DNA from: a virus
Strand: one strand, 5' to 3'
IMG/VR virus record: IMGVR_UViG_3300028883_000009
Location: 1 to 59,807 of that record
Length of the DNA stretch: 59,807 nucleotides
In this document: positions 1 to 6,884 of the stretch, one piece after another
Layout: each line of letters begins with the position of its first letter
How positions within the stretch are numbered: position 1 is the first letter of the stretch
Notes under the pieces: generated by a model
What the model was told of the DNA's origin: nothing
Databases searched by the model: none
The model's input: only the letters and a program-made list of their open reading frames with translations
Position numbers and translations under genes: made by a program

Positions 1-127
1 GTTCCTGGTCTGCTTGTATTTTGTCGGCAAAGTCAGGCCATGTGGTTCTCGCCTCCCGTAACGGCATGGGGTAGAAATGCAGGTTAACTTCCGCATCCTG
101 TACGTCATGCACATTGACAGGCCATGT
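1..127. repeat. Terminal direct repeat, left copy
   Basis: The first 127 bases recur exactly as the last 127 (59681-59807). An exact repeat of this length at both contig ends is the usual mark of a circular assembly, and 127 is a common maximum k-mer. It lies inside the portal gene, which reads through the join, so it is not likely to be a biological terminal repeat. Confidence 0.93.
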
Positions 128-643
128 CCCGAAATGAAACGGGTCAACCCTCGTATTGACGACTTCCCCGATCCCGTATTCCTTCTCGGAATCAAACTCA
201 ATCTTGCGAATAACACATGAATACGTTTCGCCGTCTGTCACTCCGTCTGTCAGGCATGTCTGCTGCTCAGTCTCCATCCACCAGTACTTAGTCATTGAGT
301 GAATGGTGTCTGTCACACCCTCATATTCGGGGTTTTCAAGCAACTGTGCAACGTTGAATGTCGGGTTGTTGTCCGTTAGCTGGTTGACCGTCTGCATCCT
401 GTGCCGGTATATCAGGTTGGCTGAAGCAAGCGGTACTTTCTTCGAGTCGTTGTTGTTGAAATGCTTGTTTCGGCACAACTCGTAGTTCCTGTTCCACTTT
501 GCGTGAAGCCCTAAATCCTGCTTGTCCTGCACGACTTCGTTTAAAATGGATACAACGGTAGTACCGACATCCTTGTCGCCTTCAGGCGGCAATATGCAGT
601 CGGGATTGAAGTCTTTTAAATCTACTGTCTGCTGTTCTGCCAT
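1..643 (-). CDS. Portal protein, N-terminal part (split by contig ends)
   Basis: The ATG is at 643 (MAEQQTVDLKDFNP). The frame stays open to base 1 and continues at 59680 in the same frame through the repeat to a stop at 58005, giving about 772 residues. This fits the large P22-type portals (about 725 residues) that form the dodecameric DNA channel at one capsid vertex. The start abuts the stop of the upstream small gene. It is cut only because the circle was opened here. Confidence 0.85.
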   Translation of the reverse strand, partial: MAEQQTVDLKDFNPDCILPPEGDKDVGTTVVSILNEVVQDKQDLGLHAKWNRNYELCRNKHFNNNDSKKVPLASANLIYRHRMQTVNQLTDNNPTFNVAQLLENPEYEGVTDTIHSMTKYWWMETEQQTCLTDGVTDGETYSCVIRKIEFDSEKEYGIGEVVNTRVDPFHFGTWPVNVHDVQDAEVNLHFYPMPLREARTTWPDFADKIQADQE

Positions 644-823
644 CTATTTAATCGCCCTTAATTCCTCTACCAATCGCTCTAATCCCTTTATCAGAACGGT
701 CAGCAGACTCACTTCTTTCGGTTGCAATGTGTCACATTCCCGGTACATCTTGCGCAACATTGCGTTTGTTGACCCGATTCCACGGTGTAGCGCAACTTTG
801 ATTTGCTTTTCATTCTTCGTCAT
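644..823 (-). CDS. Small protein upstream of portal
   Basis: A 59-residue product from the ATG at 823 (MTKNEKQIKVALHRG). A start 20 codons earlier is possible but would overlap the preceding gene by 74 bases; from 823 the overlap is 14. The stop touches the portal start, so the two are probably coupled. The sequence is helical and charged. I do not recognise a family. Confidence 0.6.
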   Translation of the reverse strand: MTKNEKQIKVALHRGIGSTNAMLRKMYRECDTLQPKEVSLLTVLIKGLERLVEELRAIK

Positions 824-1058
824 TGGCACTCGCACATACGAGACATTCGGGGTTGTCACACCTTTCGTGGAACCATTCGCCACACCATGTATCGTCAGTC
901 ACCTGCGGGAACCTCGCCTTAACCTGCGGGGGTTGGCACACAGGGGGGAACCTCAAACATTCCCCCTTGTGACCTGTCTTGTGCTCGTAATAGTCACAGT
1001 TCCAACAGCCGTTTTCCCTGTCAAGCTCGCCGGGTTGGTTCAGGGGTTCTTCAAGCAT
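810..1058 (-). CDS. Cys-rich small protein
   Basis: An 82-residue product with a CWNCDYYEHK stretch, further Cys near the middle, a WCGEWF segment and a C-terminal CDNPECLVC cluster, probably a zinc-binding fold. Its stop overlaps the next gene and its start overlaps the preceding Cys-rich gene by 8 bases. The WCG motif is shared with that neighbour (1051-1230), so the two may be distantly related. Function unknown. Confidence 0.65.
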   Translation of the reverse strand: MLEEPLNQPGELDRENGCWNCDYYEHKTGHKGECLRFPPVCQPPQVKARFPQVTDDTWCGEWFHERCDNPECLVCASANDEE

Positions 1059-1230
1059 CGTCTTCCTTCGGCTCGAAACACCCGCACCACCCGTTTACCT
1101 TGACAATCGGGAAGATTGCCATGTGCCGGTTGAGCGGTAACGGTGGGTTGGCTCGACACATGCCTTCCCCTTCCTGTTTCGGAAAGGATGCATCGAAAAA
1201 CACACAGTCTTTGCACTTTACCTCTGACAT
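1051..1230 (-). CDS. Small zinc-ribbon-like protein
   Basis: A 59-residue product (MSEVKCKDCVFF at the start, GWCGCFEPKEDD near the end) with a CxxC pair and two later cysteines. Its ATG overlaps the stop of the preceding Arg-rich gene (TAATG) and its end overlaps the next start by 8 bases, the tight packing typical of this cluster. It resembles the following 82-residue protein in its WCG motif. Function unknown. Confidence 0.6.
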   Translation of the reverse strand: MSEVKCKDCVFFDASFPKQEGEGMCRANPPLPLNRHMAIFPIVKVNGWCGCFEPKEDDA

Positions 1231-1529
1231 TACCTTCTCCTTCTCTTTCTACTCCTGCGCCTTCGGGCTGCTGCCCTTCTCTTTGCCGCCCTTTTCCTTG
1301 CCGCTGCCCTTTTCTTCGCCGCCGCTGCCCTGCGCCTTGCAGACTGCGATGCGGATGTTGCCCGACCACCGGACTTGTTGACACCCTTCTTGATCTCACG
1401 GGTAGATGCCACCGCTGCGCCCAATCCGCTTTTTGTCTGCTGCTTCTTTGCGTTCAGAGGGTTTGATGACCCACCACCGCTTCCACCTTGCGCTCCACCA
1501 CTACCGCTGCGTGTGCCTCTTCTTGCCAT
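1230..1529 (-). CDS. Arg/Ala-rich basic protein
   Basis: A 99-residue product with a Gly/Ser-rich first 25 residues, a short central segment, and a C-terminal third made almost wholly of Arg, Ala and Lys, ending RKRRRR. The composition resembles histone H1-like tails or DNA-condensing peptides, and it sits between terL and portal. A role in binding packaged DNA is an inference from composition only. It could also be a low-complexity protein of other use. Confidence 0.6.
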   Translation of the reverse strand: MARRGTRSGSGGAQGGSGGGSSNPLNAKKQQTKSGLGAAVASTREIKKGVNKSGGRATSASQSARRRAAAAKKRAAARKRAAKRRAAARRRRSRKRRRR

Positions 1530-1533
1530 TGTT

Positions 1534-1887
1534 TTAACTCTCCTTTCGTCTGTGTACGTTCATGTGACCTGCCAGTGCTTGTGGAGAGCCAAACTCTCGG
1601 CTACAAATGGCGCATATGTATTTTTTGTCTATGTTAAGTTCATCCCTGCTCTTGTCGGGAACGAACATTCTTCCCTTGTCGGTTAGTATCTGGTTGTGCT
1701 CGTAACACACCCGTTTCTTACAGTACGGGCATATCAGTTCACGCCATTCTGATTGCTCACGAAACGTAGGCCAGTTTCGCTCCGGTTTAAGACTCTTGAA
1801 CATCAAGCCTTTAAGCGGGGTCTTTAGACTGTCCTCGTCTATGACGGCCAAAGGTTGTTTGCAGACTTCGCAGTGTAGGATGCTCAT
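1534..1887 (-). CDS. Zinc-finger protein with C-terminal C2H2 finger
   Basis: A 117-residue product with an N-terminal CxxC (HCEVCKQ), a central CPYCKKRVC, and a C-terminal finger YICAICSREF followed by QALAGHMNVH, fitting the C2H2 spacing C-x2-C-x12-H-x3-H. Such fingers are uncommon in phages. It is probably a nucleic-acid or protein-binding protein. The start overlaps the upstream gene by 4 bases (ATGA). Confidence 0.7.
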   Translation of the reverse strand: MSILHCEVCKQPLAVIDEDSLKTPLKGLMFKSLKPERNWPTFREQSEWRELICPYCKKRVCYEHNQILTDKGRMFVPDKSRDELNIDKKYICAICSREFGSPQALAGHMNVHRRKES

Positions 1888-2105
1888 ATTTTCCCCTGTT
1901 TATGTTCACCGGTAGTTATTTCATATCCAGTGTCACCACCCGCACAGGTAATAGAAACGTATCTGTCGTATGGAGGAATGTCTAAATACCCGATTCTGAA
2001 ATGAGGACACCAATCACCGCAATTCCTGTCTGCAAAAATACACCGTCTTTGAACACCACCCATCTTGATACCGTAATACTTGCCCTTTGTAAGCTCACAT
2101 TCCAT
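1884..2105 (-). CDS. Hypothetical Cys-containing protein
   Basis: A 73-residue product (MECELTKGKYYGIKMGG) with Cys at C-x-rich positions including NCGDWCPHF. It is coupled to the next gene by ATGA and its start overlaps the end of a possible 27-residue membrane peptide. No family recognised. Confidence 0.6.
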   Translation of the reverse strand: MECELTKGKYYGIKMGGVQRRCIFADRNCGDWCPHFRIGYLDIPPYDRYVSITCAGGDTGYEITTGEHKQGKI

Positions 2106-2178
2106 ACAAAACCACCATCGCTATCGTCATGTTAATGACGAATGTTGACACGTATATGAACCGTATTATGCTATTCAA
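2095..2178 (-). CDS. Possible 27-residue membrane peptide
   Basis: A TTG-initiated frame overlaps the preceding stop (TTGAATAG) and ends in ATGTGA across the next gene's start. The product is almost all hydrophobic (for example RFIYVSTFVINMTIAMVV), enough for one membrane helix. The coupling at both ends is the main support; it could be chance. Confidence 0.35.
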   Translation of the reverse strand: MNSIIRFIYVSTFVINMTIAMVVLYGM

Positions 2179-2383
2179 CCGTGCTTACCCTTTCTTCTTC
2201 CGGTTCCATGTCAAACGCCCTGTTCAGCGGGTCATTCTCGTATTCATCGTCTGCCACCACGCTCGTGTCTGCCTTCTTCGGCGTACCGTAAGCCGGGGGC
2301 AGTAGATACCGTTTCTGCCCCATATAAAAGCCCACGACCAGGAACACAAACGCTGTTATGAGATGTGATATTACGTCAGTCAT
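2171..2383 (-). CDS. Small single-pass membrane protein
   Basis: A 70-residue product. Residues about 6-22 (SHLITAFVFLVVGFYMG) form one membrane helix, followed by a polar, acidic tail rich in Asp and Glu. It overlaps the preceding gene by 8 bases. The topology is holin- or antiholin-like, but the position between terminase and portal does not suggest a lysis role. Function unknown. Confidence 0.6.
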   Translation of the reverse strand: MTDVISHLITAFVFLVVGFYMGQKRYLLPPAYGTPKKADTSVVADDEYENDPLNRAFDMEPEEERVSTVE

Positions 2384-2621
2384 TTGACACTAACCGTTCA
2401 ATGTCTTCGCACGGTATACAGAAATCATCCTTTTTGATTATTTCAGCAACTTGAACACCAACCCGATACGCCTTCCTAACTTTTTCCTCAACAAAATCAA
2501 GTAGTGTGACAAACCCCTCATCACTGTTTGGTTTTCCCCAATAAAGGCCACCTAACTCTCGCTTCTCTTGAACCGAAAGCTCAACTTCAAGGCGTAAATC
2601 CATAGTGCCCCTGCCTACCAT
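2376..2621 (-). CDS. Hypothetical protein downstream of terL
   Basis: An 81-residue product. The start at 2621 is chosen because GAGGTGA lies five bases upstream, inside the terL stop region; an internal Met (2603) is the alternative. The sequence is soluble and charged with a short C-terminal CIPCEDIERL. No family recognised. Confidence 0.6.
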   Translation of the reverse strand: MVGRGTMDLRLEVELSVQEKRELGGLYWGKPNSDEGFVTLLDFVEEKVRKAYRVGVQVAEIIKKDDFCIPCEDIERLVSND

Positions 2622-2630
2622 AAAATCACC

Positions 2631-4157
2631 TCAATCATAGTTCGCTACCGTACTTACCCACCCGTCCATGTCCTCGGCATCCTCAATACCTTCCTCATTC
2701 CACAACCCGAAATCCCTGTCAGACTCGATCAGGTCTTGCTCAAGCGACGTATCCCTGCCCTCACCGTACAGTTTGCGTATCCTTGCCTCTGTTTCTGGTA
2801 TGATAAGCGGGGGTTTCTCGCCTTCCGGTGTAATGGGGCGTGCCATGCAGATTTGGCAAATTGAGTCATAGCAATGGTCTTCCCCTGTTGAATCCACATC
2901 CTCTACGTTTAGGGTGGACATCTGTAGTTGCGGTATCGTGCGTATCGTGTGCTCACAGTTGCTATACACCTGCAACATGGGGGCTTCTTTTTCCCATATC
3001 CTCAACCGTTCCCTGAATTGCCGTATCTTTAACTCACGGTTCGGGTCTGCCGGGGAGAGATAAAGTTTATACTCGGCAAATACCTCTGCCGTGCTCTTTC
3101 CCTGTCCACCACCCTTGTAATCGGGCTTCCTGTTCCATGAATCATGACCTGCTAACCGGATTATCTTCTTGTCAGCAATGCCCATCGTCTTTTCACGCTC
3201 GATTATGCCCTCTGCTATCTCGGAATCGGTCAGTCTCATGCCCTGATCCTTCTCGCCATTCCACCCGTACCATTCAGCGAACATGAACACCCTGCCGTCT
3301 GAATCAACCCAGTACCAGTGCTGTGAGAACGGTTTGCCGAATCCCCAGTCAAACGTGGAATACAACGGAGCACCCTCTGGAATGGGGATTGGGTCGATTA
3401 CGTGATGTTTCCGACTGAAATTAAATGCCTGCCCCATGAATATATCCCAGTCACCGTCCCTGTAGGCCGTCCTGTAGGGTTCCGGCAGGGCATCGAGCCT
3501 ATGCTTGTAGTTCGGGTCAGTCTGCATCAGTATCAGGTTATCTTCCAACAGACCGGGGATATACTGCCGCAGCATACCACCTTCTTTGTCCGGCGCCTTC
3601 TTCACCTCGTACTGATCACCGAAATCAACCCATCGTTCCTTCACAAATTCATGCCCGATACCACCGGGGTTGCTCGCACACACTATTCCCGGTATCTTGT
3701 GCCGGTATTTCTCTGGCACATCCAGGGTGCAACGCACACGACCACGTAGATAATCGTACATAAATTCGTTGAATGTGGTAAGCTCGTCCATCACCAGTAA
3801 ATGAATCTCGGCACCCTGATAGTTGAAAACATCGCTCTCGTGCTGGCAATGGCTGAAATGTATCATTGACCCGTTGTGGAATACCCATCGCCTTTTCTGC
3901 TCCAGATACGTGCCTAGTCTGCCAGGGAACTCCTCACGGGAGGGTAATATGTGGTTCTTCTCAAGCTCAGGGAATGTCCTGCGGAACAGATATACCTGCA
4001 ATCCCGGTACCCTCATACACCATGCAAGTGCCTCATGTCTCAGGGCATGGCTCTTACCTGGACCAGCACTTCCCCCGTACAATATCTCATTTGCCGGTGA
4101 TTTGTGCAGTAGAGCCTGCTTGGGTTGCGGTATATATCGTGTTGTCACTGTGTCCAT
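2631..4157 (-). CDS. terL: Terminase large subunit
   Basis: A 508-residue packaging motor: an N-terminal ATPase drives DNA into the prohead and a C-terminal RNase H-like nuclease cuts the concatemer. Walker A is GGSAGPGKS at residues 28-36 and Walker B is LLVMDELTTF with D124-E125. Nuclease acidic residues are visible at D270 (FDWGFGKPF), E295 (FAEWY) and D339 (LAGHDSWN). Length and motif order are normal for the family. It follows terS on the same strand after a 131-bp gap and leads into the gene run toward portal. Confidence 0.95.
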   Translation of the reverse strand: MDTVTTRYIPQPKQALLHKSPANEILYGGSAGPGKSHALRHEALAWCMRVPGLQVYLFRRTFPELEKNHILPSREEFPGRLGTYLEQKRRWVFHNGSMIHFSHCQHESDVFNYQGAEIHLLVMDELTTFNEFMYDYLRGRVRCTLDVPEKYRHKIPGIVCASNPGGIGHEFVKERWVDFGDQYEVKKAPDKEGGMLRQYIPGLLEDNLILMQTDPNYKHRLDALPEPYRTAYRDGDWDIFMGQAFNFSRKHHVIDPIPIPEGAPLYSTFDWGFGKPFSQHWYWVDSDGRVFMFAEWYGWNGEKDQGMRLTDSEIAEGIIEREKTMGIADKKIIRLAGHDSWNRKPDYKGGGQGKSTAEVFAEYKLYLSPADPNRELKIRQFRERLRIWEKEAPMLQVYSNCEHTIRTIPQLQMSTLNVEDVDSTGEDHCYDSICQICMARPITPEGEKPPLIIPETEARIRKLYGEGRDTSLEQDLIESDRDFGLWNEEGIEDAEDMDGWVSTVANYD

Positions 4158-4196
4158 ATGTTGTGTGTGCCGGTTTGTGGTCTGTATGTTGTGTGT
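4158..4196. repeat. Direct repeat just upstream of terL
   Basis: The 11-mer ATGTTGTGTGT occurs at 4158-4168 and again at 4186-4196, a 28-bp period, directly before the terL start. It could be a binding site or chance low complexity. Confidence 0.4.
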
Positions 4197-4287
4197 ACTC
4201 TAGTACAGAGCATTTTAGACTTTTTGTGCTATTTATAACAAAACATCATCGAAATCTTGCGCCACCGTCTGATAATTCATCTTTATG

Positions 4288-4587
4288 TCAACCTTTTTCA
4301 GGCGGTTTATCAGGCTCGGGTATTGCACTCTTGAATATCACCGTCATTTTACCGGACAGATCACCCTCAACCTTATTAGGCAACATCTTGGCTATCATCT
4401 GGTAAAAATCTTTCCGGTTCTTCTTTTCCTGCGCCCAGTCAATCATGGCCTCGGTGCCGCCGATGCCTTCAAATGCCTGTAAAAACGAGTCTTTCAGGGA
4501 CGTGAACTTGTCCTTGCTTCCCTTCGGTCTGCCAGTACGTTTCTTAATTTTCTTGAGATTCTCTTTTGATGCTTCGGGACTTGGCAT
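4288..4587 (-). CDS. terS: Terminase small subunit
   Basis: A 99-residue product with a basic start containing TGRPKGSKDKFTSLKDSFLQ, then FEGIGGTEAMIDWA and NRKDFYQMIAKMLP. This order (GRPKGS, an 'F-IGG-W' helix pair, 'RKDFY-I-KMLP') is typical of small phage terminase subunits, which recognise the packaging site and assemble as a ring. It lies just upstream of terL, as in most tailed phages. The pac or cos site is often in or near this gene, but I see no diagnostic site. Confidence 0.8.
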   Translation of the reverse strand: MPSPEASKENLKKIKKRTGRPKGSKDKFTSLKDSFLQAFEGIGGTEAMIDWAQEKKNRKDFYQMIAKMLPNKVEGDLSGKMTVIFKSAIPEPDKPPEKG

Positions 4588-4744
4588 GTTAGATTTCTAT
4601 AGATTTGTTTTGTCTAATCGTTCCTGTTTCGGTGTCATGCTGCCTGATTTTTAACCCCTGCAACTGTATGTGGAAAAGTAAAATCTATTTCGGTTTGTTT
4701 ACCCCGCCACCCACGCATTTTGTATCGTTTACCGACTTTTTTTA

Positions 4745-5020
4745 TCACGCCCACACCCTCTGCTGTAGTTTGCCTTTGGTTTCACGTTCTGCGTAGCGTT
4801 CTGCGATGTATGAGTTGAGTGTATCGACCTCGGACATTTTCGCCATTAAAAACTCCAGAAAGTTGCGTGTTTCGGCGTTTTCTTCTTCTAACGCCCTGAT
4901 TCTGTTTAGCAGTTCAGATGTTTCTGTGTAGGTTTGGTGCATTTTTTTCACAGGATTATGTATTGTTACTATTACCGCATCTATGAGTATCAACCATTGT
5001 TTACGGTAATATCTTTTCAT
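4745..5020 (-). CDS. Coiled-coil protein, possibly membrane anchored
   Basis: A 91-residue frame whose second half (ELLNRIRALEEENAETRNFL) is a coiled coil. From the ATG at 5020 it has a weakly hydrophobic segment WLILIDAVIVTI and overlaps the upstream gene by 20 bases. A start at 4942 (MHQTYTETSELL) would leave only the coiled coil. Neither start has a strong ribosome site. It is the last gene before the 158-bp gap upstream of terS. Confidence 0.5.
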   Translation of the reverse strand: MKRYYRKQWLILIDAVIVTIHNPVKKMHQTYTETSELLNRIRALEEENAETRNFLEFLMAKMSEVDTLNSYIAERYAERETKGKLQQRVWA

Positions 5021-5165
5021 CGGCCCAGATACATATCGTCACGGCTGCCGCTATCAACGCCAGGGTCACGTACCACCGCATCTGTTCCTCGGGATACACC
5101 GTTTTCCAGTAAACGTATTTCGTCAGAAGTTTTTCGATTATCTGCGTTATCGGGCCTTGTTTCAT
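5001..5165 (-). CDS. Small single-pass membrane protein
   Basis: A 54-residue product (MKQGPITQIIEKLLTKYVYW) with one clear membrane helix near the C-terminus (WYVTLALIAAAVTICIW). Its ATG overlaps the stop of the preceding micro-gene as ATGA, which supports the start. A pinholin-like size and topology can be noted, but there is no lysis gene beside it. Function unknown. Confidence 0.55.
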   Translation of the reverse strand: MKQGPITQIIEKLLTKYVYWKTVYPEEQMRWYVTLALIAAAVTICIWADEKILP

Positions 5166-5239
5166 TTTTGTATGCGTGTATTGAGTCTTTGAATTTTGAT
5201 GTCGAACACACTGTCTCCCCGGGTTTTTCTCACTGGCAT
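5162..5239 (-). CDS. Micro-gene in overlapping chain
   Basis: A 25-residue basic product beginning MPVRKTRGDSVFDIK. A GGGAGG lies upstream of the ATG; the start overlaps the preceding stop (ATGCCAGTGA) and the end overlaps the next start (ATGA). Support is context only. Confidence 0.4.
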   Translation of the reverse strand: MPVRKTRGDSVFDIKIQRLNTRIQK

Positions 5240-5328
5240 CCCCGGCCTCCCTTTACTTCAGCAATCCTTAAAAAATGGTTTCGGACGTGCCTTGTCCGGT
5301 ATTCCCGGCTCTGGTCTGCGCGTTTCAC
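5230..5328 (-). CDS. Micro-gene in overlapping chain (GTG start)
   Basis: A 32-residue basic product beginning VKRADQSREYRTRHVRNHFL. GTG overlaps the previous stop as GTGA. No good ribosome site, so translation would depend on coupling. No family recognised. Confidence 0.4.
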   Translation of the reverse strand: MKRADQSREYRTRHVRNHFLRIAEVKGGRGCQ

Positions 5329-5504
5329 AGGTCTATTGCGCTAATCACATCCTCAAAAACATCCAAGGTTCGTTCATTGCGTCTTCTCCTATTGTTGCCG
5401 TTGTGGTGCGCACCGTGCGGCATGGCAACCTGTGGGTGTGCAGGGTTGCCGAAATTTTGGGGGCTTTTTTGTAACCAAGCCAGCGCCCGCCCCCGAACTG
5501 GCAT
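5325..5504 (-). CDS. Small basic protein in overlapping chain
   Basis: A 59-residue product (MPVRGRALAWLQKSPQ) with a His/Asn/Arg-rich middle (GAHHNGNNRRRRNE) and a helical end (TLDVFEDVISAIDL). Its ATG overlaps the preceding stop as TAATG. No family recognised. Confidence 0.5.
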   Translation of the reverse strand: MPVRGRALAWLQKSPQNFGNPAHPQVAMPHGAHHNGNNRRRRNERTLDVFEDVISAIDL

Positions 5505-5698
5505 TATAAAGAATCGTATTCGTCAAGGTTTGGGTGTCTACCGTGTTCGACAAGACAGCCATGTTCAAGTACCGCCTTGTCTTCCCACTTATCACCAAGT
5601 CTTTCCCTTGCACTTGGTTCTGTGAAATACCCATCCAACATCTTTTGCTGTTCTTTTGATTTTACTTCTGCTGTTTCCCATGCCATTTTTTTAGGCAT
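5504..5698 (-). CDS. Hypothetical protein, start of micro-gene chain
   Basis: A 64-residue charged product (MPKKMAWETAEVKSKEQQKM). The start at 5698 is chosen over 5740 because AAAGGAG lies just upstream. It overlaps the sigma-like regulator gene by 8 bases and the next gene by TAATG. The tail is acidic, with HPNLDEYDSL. Function unknown. Confidence 0.6.
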   Translation of the reverse strand: MPKKMAWETAEVKSKEQQKMLDGYFTEPSARERLGDKWEDKAVLEHGCLVEHGRHPNLDEYDSL

Positions 5699-6143
5699 CT
5701 TTTTCTCCTTTGGGGTTTGCTTCCCCTCTACTATTAGCAAAAGCGGAAGTTGTTTTTGTTTCCGCAGAACGTAGAAGTTGTCTAACCCATCGTTCAGACT
5801 TGTTTATTTTTTTTGCAATTATTTTTTGACTGTGATTTTTTACATAGTAGAGTCGTAGGCATATCTTTTCTTCTGGGGTAAGACCAGCACGGGTAAGGTA
5901 TCCACTTATCTTACTGTTCCATACCGGTTTTATTTGGTCATGCTTCCTGACCATGAAAGGCCAATCCCATAAGCTGATTTTGTCAAAAAGATATTCTAGT
6001 GGTGGGTCTAGGTTGTTGCTTTCTGGAATGGGTGAATAGGTTGTTTCCCTTTGACTTTTCCGTTCACTGTTTACATACGCCTCAACTTCGTCACACAACT
6101 CTGTACACGTTCCCCGCTTCTCACACTCTTTGCACGACTTCAT
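5691..6143 (-). CDS. Sigma-70 region 4-like regulator
   Basis: A 150-residue product. The N-terminus holds a Cys cluster (CKECEKRGTCTELC). Residues about 90-135 (GLTPEEKICLRLYYVK, then KKINKSERWVRQLL) match the helix-turn-helix of sigma region 4 and ArpU-type phage activators. Such genes often switch on the late operon. It is the first gene of the run leading to the terminases. Its ribosome site GGGAGG lies in the 3' arm of a terminator-like hairpin (6144-6187), so its expression is probably controlled there. The late-activator role is inferred. Confidence 0.6.
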   Translation of the reverse strand: MKSCKECEKRGTCTELCDEVEAYVNSERKSQRETTYSPIPESNNLDPPLEYLFDKISLWDWPFMVRKHDQIKPVWNSKISGYLTRAGLTPEEKICLRLYYVKNHSQKIIAKKINKSERWVRQLLRSAETKTTSAFANSRGEANPKGEKDA

Positions 6144-6187
6144 AAAAAAACCCTCCCTGCTACGAAATGAATCGTTAACAGGAAGGG
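6144..6187 (-). terminator. Terminator-like hairpin covering a ribosome site
   Basis: On the minus strand, CCCTTCCTG pairs with CAGGGAGGG (one G-U) around a 19-base loop, followed by seven T that run straight into the ATG at 6143. The 3' arm contains the GGGAGG ribosome site of the sigma-like gene. It can act as a terminator, as a translational switch, or both. Confidence 0.6.
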
Positions 6188-6230
6188 CCGTTGTGGAACT
6201 TCCTCTTATTCAGCCGGGGCCGTTATGGAA
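6185..6230. promoter_or_regulatory. Paired direct repeat upstream of regulator
   Basis: GGGCCGTTGTGGAA at 6185-6198 and GGGCCGTTATGGAA at 6217-6230 match at 13 of 14 positions and are 32 bp apart, about three helical turns. They lie in the 107-bp gap before the sigma-like gene and could be a regulator binding pair. Confidence 0.45.
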
Positions 6231-6250
6231 CCGGGTAGAACGTGACTATT

Positions 6251-6406
6251 CTATTGTTTTGTTTCTTCTTCTTTTACGGTTTCTATTCTCCCGGCCGCAC
6301 TTCTAATCGACTGCAACAGTTCGTCAACAAGGCGGGCTTGGCGAATCATTACATCAGATACCGTTTTTTGAAGTTCTTTCAGTTCTTCTTTGGTTGCGTA
6401 TGCCAC
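6251..6406 (-). CDS. Small helical protein (GTG start)
   Basis: A 51-residue product from a GTG at 6406 (VAYATKEELKELQKTVSDVM), predicted as a coiled coil, with a Glu/Lys tail. It overlaps the end of the upstream gene by 28 bases. The frame upstream is closed by a stop, so GTG is the best start. Function unknown. Confidence 0.5.
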   Translation of the reverse strand: MAYATKEELKELQKTVSDVMIRQARLVDELLQSIRSAAGRIETVKEEETKQ

Positions 6407-6540
6407 AGATGCACTCGTTTTGGTTTAAGGTTATCGAGTTTTCTTATCTGCTCGTTCTCCTGCCGGTTTATCTCAGACTGCCGATCCTGCTCGGCAATTA
6501 CGTCCCGTATGCGATCAATAACCACCTGTATGGTTTCCAT
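6379..6540 (-). CDS. Small coiled-coil protein
   Basis: A 53-residue product (METIQVVIDRIRDVIAEQDR) that is charged and helical with a basic end (PKRVHLWHTQPKKN). The ATG overlaps the upstream stop as TGATG. Function unknown. Confidence 0.55.
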   Translation of the reverse strand: METIQVVIDRIRDVIAEQDRQSEINRQENEQIRKLDNLKPKRVHLWHTQPKKN

Positions 6541-6884
6541 CACACACCCCCGTCCTCGGCTATCCGGCCAATCTCACGATCAACATAAAACCGTGCTTTC
6601 TTCAGGTCTTCCACCGGATTACCCTTGTCTTTGTGTCGCCACAGGTACTTAATGGCGTTGCCCACATTGAAGTTGAAATGCTCTGTAACCTGTATGCACT
6701 CCACCCCTGACGGATGCTGTGTGTAGTGGGAGGGATGTTCAACAGGGTCGTCTTTCGGTTCTTGTTCGGAGAATGGGGTGTAACAGATAGGGCATCGGTT
6801 TCTCTTTTTTACATATACCATCTCTCTACATGGAGCATCATCAGTTAACCCCCACCCACACTTCTTGCACTCATATTGTGTCAT
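6540..6884 (-). CDS. Zinc-ribbon plus DUF3310 protein
   Basis: A 114-residue product. The first 45 residues form a zinc ribbon (CKKCGWG and CPICYTPF). Residues about 50-108 match DUF3310: HPSHYTQHPSGVECIQV, FNVGNAIKYLWRHKDKG and a closing DLKKARFYVDREI. DUF3310 proteins are widespread in phages and have been loosely called nucleotide kinase-like; the biochemical role is unsettled. It overlaps the RNA ligase gene by 4 bases. Confidence 0.8.
   Translation of the reverse strand: MTQYECKKCGWGLTDDAPCREMVYVKKRNRCPICYTPFSEQEPKDDPVEHPSHYTQHPSGVECIQVTEHFNFNVGNAIKYLWRHKDKGNPVEDLKKARFYVDREIGRIAEDGGV

Noticed and set aside
1-127. Biological terminal redundancy or cos ends
   Set aside because: The repeat lies within the portal gene and has the length of an assembly k-mer; a packaging site would be expected near terS.
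5389-5634. Frame overlapping the micro-gene chain
   Set aside because: It lies across two better supported genes in another frame and lacks a ribosome site.
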